Assembly (NCBI GenBank): GCA_902475245.1
Contig: CABRYP010000046.1
Location: forward strand, 1-11,714
Direction: 5' to 3'
Source of the DNA: an uncultured Collinsella sp.
GTDB lineage: Bacteria; Actinomycetota; Coriobacteriia; Coriobacteriales; Coriobacteriaceae
DNA length: 11,714 nt
Below are positions 6,816 through 11,714 of the stretch, piece after piece (the first letter of the stretch is position 1; every line of letters starts with the position of its first letter). The translations under genes were made by a program, and so were the position numbers. Under the pieces are notes generated by a model, which saw nothing but the letters and a program-made list of their open reading frames with translations, had not been told where the DNA came from and searched no databases.

Positions 6816-7565
6816 ATGGCATTTGACTTCACGGGCAAGACCGCGATTGTCACGGGCGGCACTCAGGGCATTGGCCTCGAGATCGCCAAGGGCATCGTCG
6901 CGGGCGGCGGACACGTCGCGCTCATCGCAAGGAACGCTGCTAAGGGCGAGGCCGCGGTGGCCGAGCTTGGCGAGGGCAACAAGTTCTATCAGCTCGATGT
7001 TGCCGATGCACCCAAGGCGCGCGAGACCGTCGAGCAGATTTTTACGGACCTGCCGCAAACCAACATCCTGATTAACTGCGCTGGCGTTATCAGCACCAAG
7101 AAGTTTGACGAGATCGATGACACCGAGTGGCGTCACACCATCGACATCAACCTCAACGGTACCTTCACTATGATGAATGCCGTGTACCCGCACTTTAAGG
7201 CGGCCCATGCCGGCACTATCGTCAACGTGAGTTCCGTTGCGGGCAAGATCGGTGGTGGCCTGCTCGGCACCGCTGCCTACGCCAGCTCCAAAGCAGGTGT
7301 TAACGGTCTAACCAAGGCAGTCGCCAAGGAAGGCGGCAAGTTTGGCGTCCGCTGCAACGCTGTATGCCCGTCGCTCACCCTTACCGATATGACCTCGATT
7401 CTTTCTGACGAGAACTCTCAGCGCATCATTAACGGTATCCCTCTGGGCCGCGCCGCCCAGGCCAGCGAGCCTGCACAGATGGTGCTGTTCTTCGCTTCCG
7501 ACCTTGCCAGCTTCGTAAACGGCGAGATCGGTGACTGCGACGGTGGCATCGTTCTGGACGGGTAA
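6816..7565 (+). CDS. Short-chain dehydrogenase/reductase, NAD(P)-dependent
   Basis: A 249-residue classical SDR, predicted cytoplasmic. It has the cofactor motif TGGTQGIG (13-20), NCAG (87-90) where NNAG is usual, Asn112, and the catalytic set Ser140, Tyr155 and Lys159 (YASSK). The end, DCDGGIVLDG, is the usual SDR tail. The spacing from Ser140 to Tyr155 is two residues longer than in FabG. I chose ATG 6816 because the SDR fold begins immediately there (MAFDFTGKTAIVTGG) and AAGGGGG lies eight bases upstream. A 39-residue extension from 6699 is out of character. The downstream gene is a 2-keto-3-deoxygluconate permease-family protein, so a sugar-acid substrate (a KduD-like role) is plausible. 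The resemblance to KduD itself is only general, so I give no symbol. Confidence 0.88.
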   Translation: MAFDFTGKTAIVTGGTQGIGLEIAKGIVAGGGHVALIARNAAKGEAAVAELGEGNKFYQLDVADAPKARETVEQIFTDLPQTNILINCAGVISTKKFDEIDDTEWRHTIDINLNGTFTMMNAVYPHFKAAHAGTIVNVSSVAGKIGGGLLGTAAYASSKAGVNGLTKAVAKEGGKFGVRCNAVCPSLTLTDMTSILSDENSQRIINGIPLGRAAQASEPAQMVLFFASDLASFVNGEIGDCDGGIVLDG

Positions 7566-7584
7566 TACCCCGCGACGATTATTC

Positions 7585-7624
7585 GGCGACGGCTCCTGCG
7601 ACTCGGGACCGTCGCCTTCTTTCT
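7585..7624 (+). terminator. Terminator-like hairpin between dehydrogenase and permease genes
   Basis: GGCGACGG (7585-7592) and CCGTCGCC (7609-7616) pair perfectly, and three further pairs follow one mismatch. TTCTTTCT comes directly after. It could end the dehydrogenase transcript or lower readthrough into the permease. No clear new promoter is visible in the 49 bases before the permease start, which favours partial readthrough. Confidence 0.5.
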
Positions 7625-7673
7625 GACAAAGGAGCGTGCGGCCGCGTGCGGCACGCATCAAAAGGAGATATAA

Positions 7674-8693
7674 ATGAGTGAATCGACTGCGGTGGAGGCG
7701 CCGGCGGCAAAGGAGCCGTTCTTTAAGATGTCCTCCATCCCGGGTGCCAATATTTTGGTGCCGCTTTTGCTGGGCTGCCTGCTCAACACGCTATTCCCCG
7801 ATCTGTTCAAAACGCTCGGCAGCTTTACGCTCGGCATGACCCAGCAGGGTGCAAGCCCGCTCGTGGGCGCTTTTTTGCTCATCGTCGGCACGACGATTTC
7901 GTTTAAGAGCGCTCCTGCCGCCGCTGCACGCGGCGCCATCATCATCGCCGTCAAGCAGATCGTGGTCGTTGCCGTGTCGCTGCTCATCCTTTATGTGTTC
8001 AACGACAACCTGTTTGGCATCTCTGCCATGGTGATGCTGGCCGCTTGCACGGGTGCCAACAACGCTATGTACGCTGGACTGATGGGCACCATGGGCAACG
8101 AGGCCGAGCGTGGCGCCGTCGCCATCACCACGCTGGTTGTCGGCCCTCCGGTCACGATGATTGTCCTTGGCGCTGCCGGACAGGCTCCGATTGGCTGGTC
8201 GCTCGTGGGCGCCATCCTGCCGATCGTCGTCGGCATTATTCTGGGTAACCTCTTCCCGAGCTTTAAGAAGATGATGGCACCGGCACTTTCCGCCATCATC
8301 GTGCTCGTCTTCTTTGCCATGGGCTCGACCATGACTTTTGGCCAGCTTATCAACGGCGGTCTTCCCGGCATCCTGCTCGGCGTGATCTGCTCGGTGGTCT
8401 TTGCAATTCCCGTCATCGCGGTCGATAAGCTCACGGGCGGTACGGGTGTCGCAGGTGCGGCCATTTCAAGCTGCGCCGGAGCCAATGTGGCCACGCCTGC
8501 TGCCATGGCAAGCGTCAATGGGGCCATGTACGGTGGCGCCGTGCTCGCGACGGCTACGGCACAGGTTGCTGCCTGCGCAATCGTGACGGCTATTTTGACA
8601 CCGCTGGTCACCAGCTGTTGCTACAAGAATTTTGAGGGCCAGGGCAACGGCGATAGCAAGGCAACGACCGACAAGGCCGCCGCAGCCGCCTAA
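7674..8693 (+). CDS. kdgT: 2-keto-3-deoxygluconate permease-family transporter
   Basis: A 339-residue, very hydrophobic inner-membrane protein with about nine or ten predicted membrane segments, slightly longer than E. coli KdgT (327). The start of the family fold, SIPGANILVPLLLGCLLNT (21-39), closely follows KdgT, as do ILPIVVGIILGNLFP (181-195), LPGILLGVICSVV (230-242), DKLTGG (251-256) and SSCAGANVATPAAMA (265-279). KdgT family members import 2-keto-3-deoxygluconate with a proton. The first 18 residues and the Ala/Lys-rich tail (from 321) are likely cytoplasmic and look unconserved. AAGGAG lies six bases before the ATG. It follows the dehydrogenase by 108 bases. No KdgK kinase or KdgA aldolase is in the window, so the exact substrate is not certain. 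Confidence 0.85.
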   Translation: MSESTAVEAPAAKEPFFKMSSIPGANILVPLLLGCLLNTLFPDLFKTLGSFTLGMTQQGASPLVGAFLLIVGTTISFKSAPAAAARGAIIIAVKQIVVVAVSLLILYVFNDNLFGISAMVMLAACTGANNAMYAGLMGTMGNEAERGAVAITTLVVGPPVTMIVLGAAGQAPIGWSLVGAILPIVVGIILGNLFPSFKKMMAPALSAIIVLVFFAMGSTMTFGQLINGGLPGILLGVICSVVFAIPVIAVDKLTGGTGVAGAAISSCAGANVATPAAMASVNGAMYGGAVLATATAQVAACAIVTAILTPLVTSCCYKNFEGQGNGDSKATTDKAAAAA

Positions 8694-8731
8694 TGCCAAG
8701 CGGCAATCAAAGCTAAAAACTAGCTACGCCA

Positions 8732-8775
8732 CAGGGCGGCCACGGGGGATCTCGCGGCCGCCCTGCAGTTTCTGT
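8732..8775 (+). terminator. Probable terminator of the permease gene
   Basis: CAGGGCGGCC (8732-8741) and GGCCGCCCTG (8756-8765) form a perfect 10-bp stem, followed by CAGTTTCTGT. The U-tract is interrupted, but the stem is strong and starts 39 bases past the permease stop. Confidence 0.6.
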
Positions 8776-9159
8776 AGGGTCTCTGGGACACTTTACCCTG
8801 CTAAAGCTGGCATAACAGCTAGAGTGAACGTCGTACAAAGGCAAGGAAAAATACCAAACAAATCGGTGAACGGTAGTTGTTCGCGCTCGCATTTCCTGCG
8901 GATTTGTTAAAAACGCCATAATGGTATGAAAAAAGAAACATATAACAGCCCTGATGAAGGGGGTGGCTATGTTATCCTTCTCAGACGGGTGAAATCTTGG
9001 GTTTGGGTTGCAGTTCCAAGGTGGACAAACGTTTTTCCCTGCACCAACATGTGGTGAAGAACGGAAGAAGCCGGTAGTGCAAGCCGAAAATTCAAGAATT
9101 CAATAAGCAGCGGTGTGAGAGAGCGCCGCATTACACGTAACTAGGAGCGTGGTTACACA
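8776..9159 (+). other. Long structured region upstream of pyruvate formate-lyase
   Basis: This 384-base stretch holds no gene I can support. It contains three hairpins: 8942-8975 (ATAACA and GCC pairing with GGC and TGTTAT, two bulged bases), 9030-9063 (about 12 bp with one wobble and a five-base bulge) and 9110-9129 (GCGGTG with CGCCGC). Possible -10 elements are CATAAT (8918-8923) and TATGAA (8925-8930), neither with a good -35. If transcription starts there, the leader is over 200 nt. AGGAG (9143-9147) lies in the loop of a small GTAAC/GTTAC hairpin, 12 bases before the ATG, an unusually long spacing. No known riboswitch consensus was recognised. Confidence 0.4.
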
Positions 9160-11211
<2,052 letters not shown>

Positions 11212-11212
11212 C

Positions 11213-11237
11213 TATTGTTAGTGCTATACTAACAATA
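11213..11237 (+). promoter_or_regulatory. Perfect 10-bp dyad with an extended -10 element between the two PFL genes
   Basis: TATTGTTAGT (11213-11222) and ACTAACAATA (11228-11237) pair perfectly around a five-base loop, starting one base after the pflB stop. The same bases include TGCTATACT (11222-11230), a good extended -10 element, without a convincing -35. It could be an mRNA-stabilising hairpin, a repressor site, or part of a promoter dedicated to the small gene. Confidence 0.45.
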
Positions 11238-11253
11238 ACGATTACTGATTAGT

Positions 11254-11273
11254 GCGCCGGTTTCGGCCGGCGC
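11254..11273 (+). other. Perfect GC-rich hairpin before the small PFL gene
   Basis: GCGCCGG (11254-11260) and CCGGCGC (11267-11273) pair perfectly around TTTCGG. Only CTATTAAT follows, too weak for an efficient terminator. It ends ten bases before the AAGGAG of the small gene and may attenuate transcription, block a 3' exonuclease, or define an RNA processing point. Confidence 0.5.
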
Positions 11274-11296
11274 CTATTAATCGAAGGAGACACATT

Positions 11297-11548
11297 ATGA
11301 AGGTTTCTGAAGTTTCCGAGACTCAGGCCGATAACCTGGTCCACATGCTCGACGCTTACGCCGAGAAGGGTGGCCACCACCTGAACATCAACGTCTTCAA
11401 CCGTGAGACGCTGCTCGACGCTCAGGCTCACCCCGAGAAGTACCCGCAGCTGACCATCCGCGTTTCCGGCTACGCCGTGAACTTCCACACGCTCACCAAG
11501 GAGCAGCAGGACGAGGTCATTTCGCGTACCTTCCACGACAAGTTCTAA
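11297..11548 (+). CDS. grcA: Stand-alone glycyl radical domain of pyruvate formate-lyase (GrcA-like)
   Basis: This 83-residue protein is the C-terminal domain missing from the gene before it. From Asn13 it follows the E. coli PflB end: NLVHMLDAY, GGHHLNINVFNRETLLDA (25-42), PEKYPQLTIRVSGYA (46-60), LTKEQQDEVISRTFH (66-80). Gly58 in RVSGYA corresponds to Gly734, where the activating enzyme makes the radical. It lacks most of the N-terminal part of E. coli YfiD/GrcA (127 residues), so it looks like a cut-off domain rather than a typical GrcA. ATG 11297 has AAGGAG seven bases upstream; a GTG at 11252 would start inside the upstream hairpin. It is in a different frame from pflB, so stop readthrough could not fuse them. 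It should bind the large chain and place Gly58 near its Cys410. Codon bias is as strong as in pflB. The symbol marks family only. Confidence 0.93.
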   Translation: MKVSEVSETQADNLVHMLDAYAEKGGHHLNINVFNRETLLDAQAHPEKYPQLTIRVSGYAVNFHTLTKEQQDEVISRTFHDKF

Positions 11549-11613
11549 AGGGGTTTAACTCCCGCAGGATCGCCGGGCCGCTTTGGGTTACTTTCCAAAA
11601 CGTCCTCGGACAT

Positions 11614-11656
11614 GCAAAGGGCTCCGCTGCGCGCTTCGCGCGGCGGAGCCCTTTGC
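11614..11656. terminator. Long terminator-like hairpin, possibly bidirectional
   Basis: GCAAAGGGCTCCGC (11614-11627) and GCGGAGCCCTTTGC (11643-11656) are exact reverse complements. A G-U pair and five more pairs follow inside, giving about 20 bp around a three-base CTT loop. AAAGGG and CCCTTT in the arms give short U runs on either strand, but no U-tract follows outside. It lies 65 bases past the small PFL gene and would end that operon, and any convergent gene as well. Confidence 0.6.
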
Positions 11657-11668
11657 GTCCTGACGCTC

Positions 11669-11714
11669 CTATTTGGCAAGGTGTTTTTTAGAATCCATTT
11701 TGCGCTCGGCCTCG
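11669..11714 (-). CDS. Possible C-terminal end of a convergent gene (partial)
   Basis: On the minus strand the frame entering from the window edge reads EAERKMDSKKHLAK and stops at TAG (11671-11669), 12 bases before the hairpin at 11614-11656. The charged tail followed by a hairpin is what a gene end looks like, but 14 residues are too few to identify anything or to exclude chance. Confidence 0.3.
   Translation of the reverse strand, partial: EAERKMDSKKHLAK

Noticed and set aside
8905..8923. A Rex redox-sensor site before pflB
   Set aside because: Only one half-site-like TTGTTAA is present; the inverted second half is missing. FNR-type TTGAT/ATCAA was also looked for and not found.
8926..9057. 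A 43-codon frame in the pflB leader (MKKETYNSPD start) as a leader peptide
   Set aside because: No ribosome site precedes it and its Trp-rich sequence shows no repeated codon for attenuation; it also runs through the hairpins. Kept only as a weak possibility.
8776..9159. A ZTP (pfl-motif) riboswitch before pflB
   Set aside because: That motif is often found with pfl genes, but its conserved 3' block (CCGCCTGGGC type) and paired GGG/CCC core are not visible here.
11212..11296. Programmed frameshift or readthrough joining the two PFL parts
   Set aside because: The parts are in different frames, 85 bases apart with stops between, and the second has its own strong ribosome site.

Overview
The window reads as a GC-rich, densely coding bacterial chromosome segment. 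Its genes have strong Shine-Dalgarno sites, GTG as well as ATG starts, and a fermentative pyruvate formate-lyase with very biased, C-ending codons. The protein styles (BmrCD/TM287-288-like exporter behind a MarR gene, KdgT-family permease, AroFGH-type DAHP synthase) fit an anaerobic gut Gram-positive. My best guess is a Coriobacteriia member such as Collinsella. That is inference from recall, with no database search behind it.

Layout, left to right. (1) 1-246: non-coding DNA holding two hairpins that probably terminate the next gene. (2) 247-1278, minus: type I alpha DAHP synthase, the first step of aromatic biosynthesis, with a plausible promoter at 1331-1359. (3) 1279-1853: a 575-base gap with an AT-rich island framed by near-identical inverted repeats (1500-1728), resembling a non-coding mobile repeat, then the terminator of the exporter operon. 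(4) 1854-6525, minus: a tight three-gene operon, marR-abcA-abcB, with 4-nt and 1-nt overlaps. It encodes a heterodimeric ABC exporter with one degenerate and one canonical ATP site and a roughly 200-residue domain outside the membrane. A long imperfect inverted repeat over the marR start is a good autoregulatory operator candidate. (5) 6816-8693, plus, divergent: a short-chain dehydrogenase and a 2-keto-3-deoxygluconate permease-family protein, likely a sugar-acid uptake and oxidation pair, with a LacI-type operator-like palindrome in the putative promoter. (6) 8694-9159: terminator, then a long structured leader. (7) 9160-11548, plus: pyruvate formate-lyase encoded in two pieces. The 683-residue protein has the barrel and the Cys-Cys active site but no glycyl radical domain. 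An 83-residue protein 85 nt downstream carries that missing domain. (8) 11549-11714: a 20-bp terminator-like hairpin and possibly the tail of a convergent gene.

The most interesting item is the split pyruvate formate-lyase. The two parts add up to one full-length enzyme (683 + 83 = 766 residues, against 760 in E. coli PflB). They lie in different reading frames, each has its own start, and they are separated by two perfect hairpins. In E. coli the separate small protein YfiD/GrcA is a spare part for an enzyme that already has its own glycyl domain. Here the large chain appears to depend on the small one from the start.
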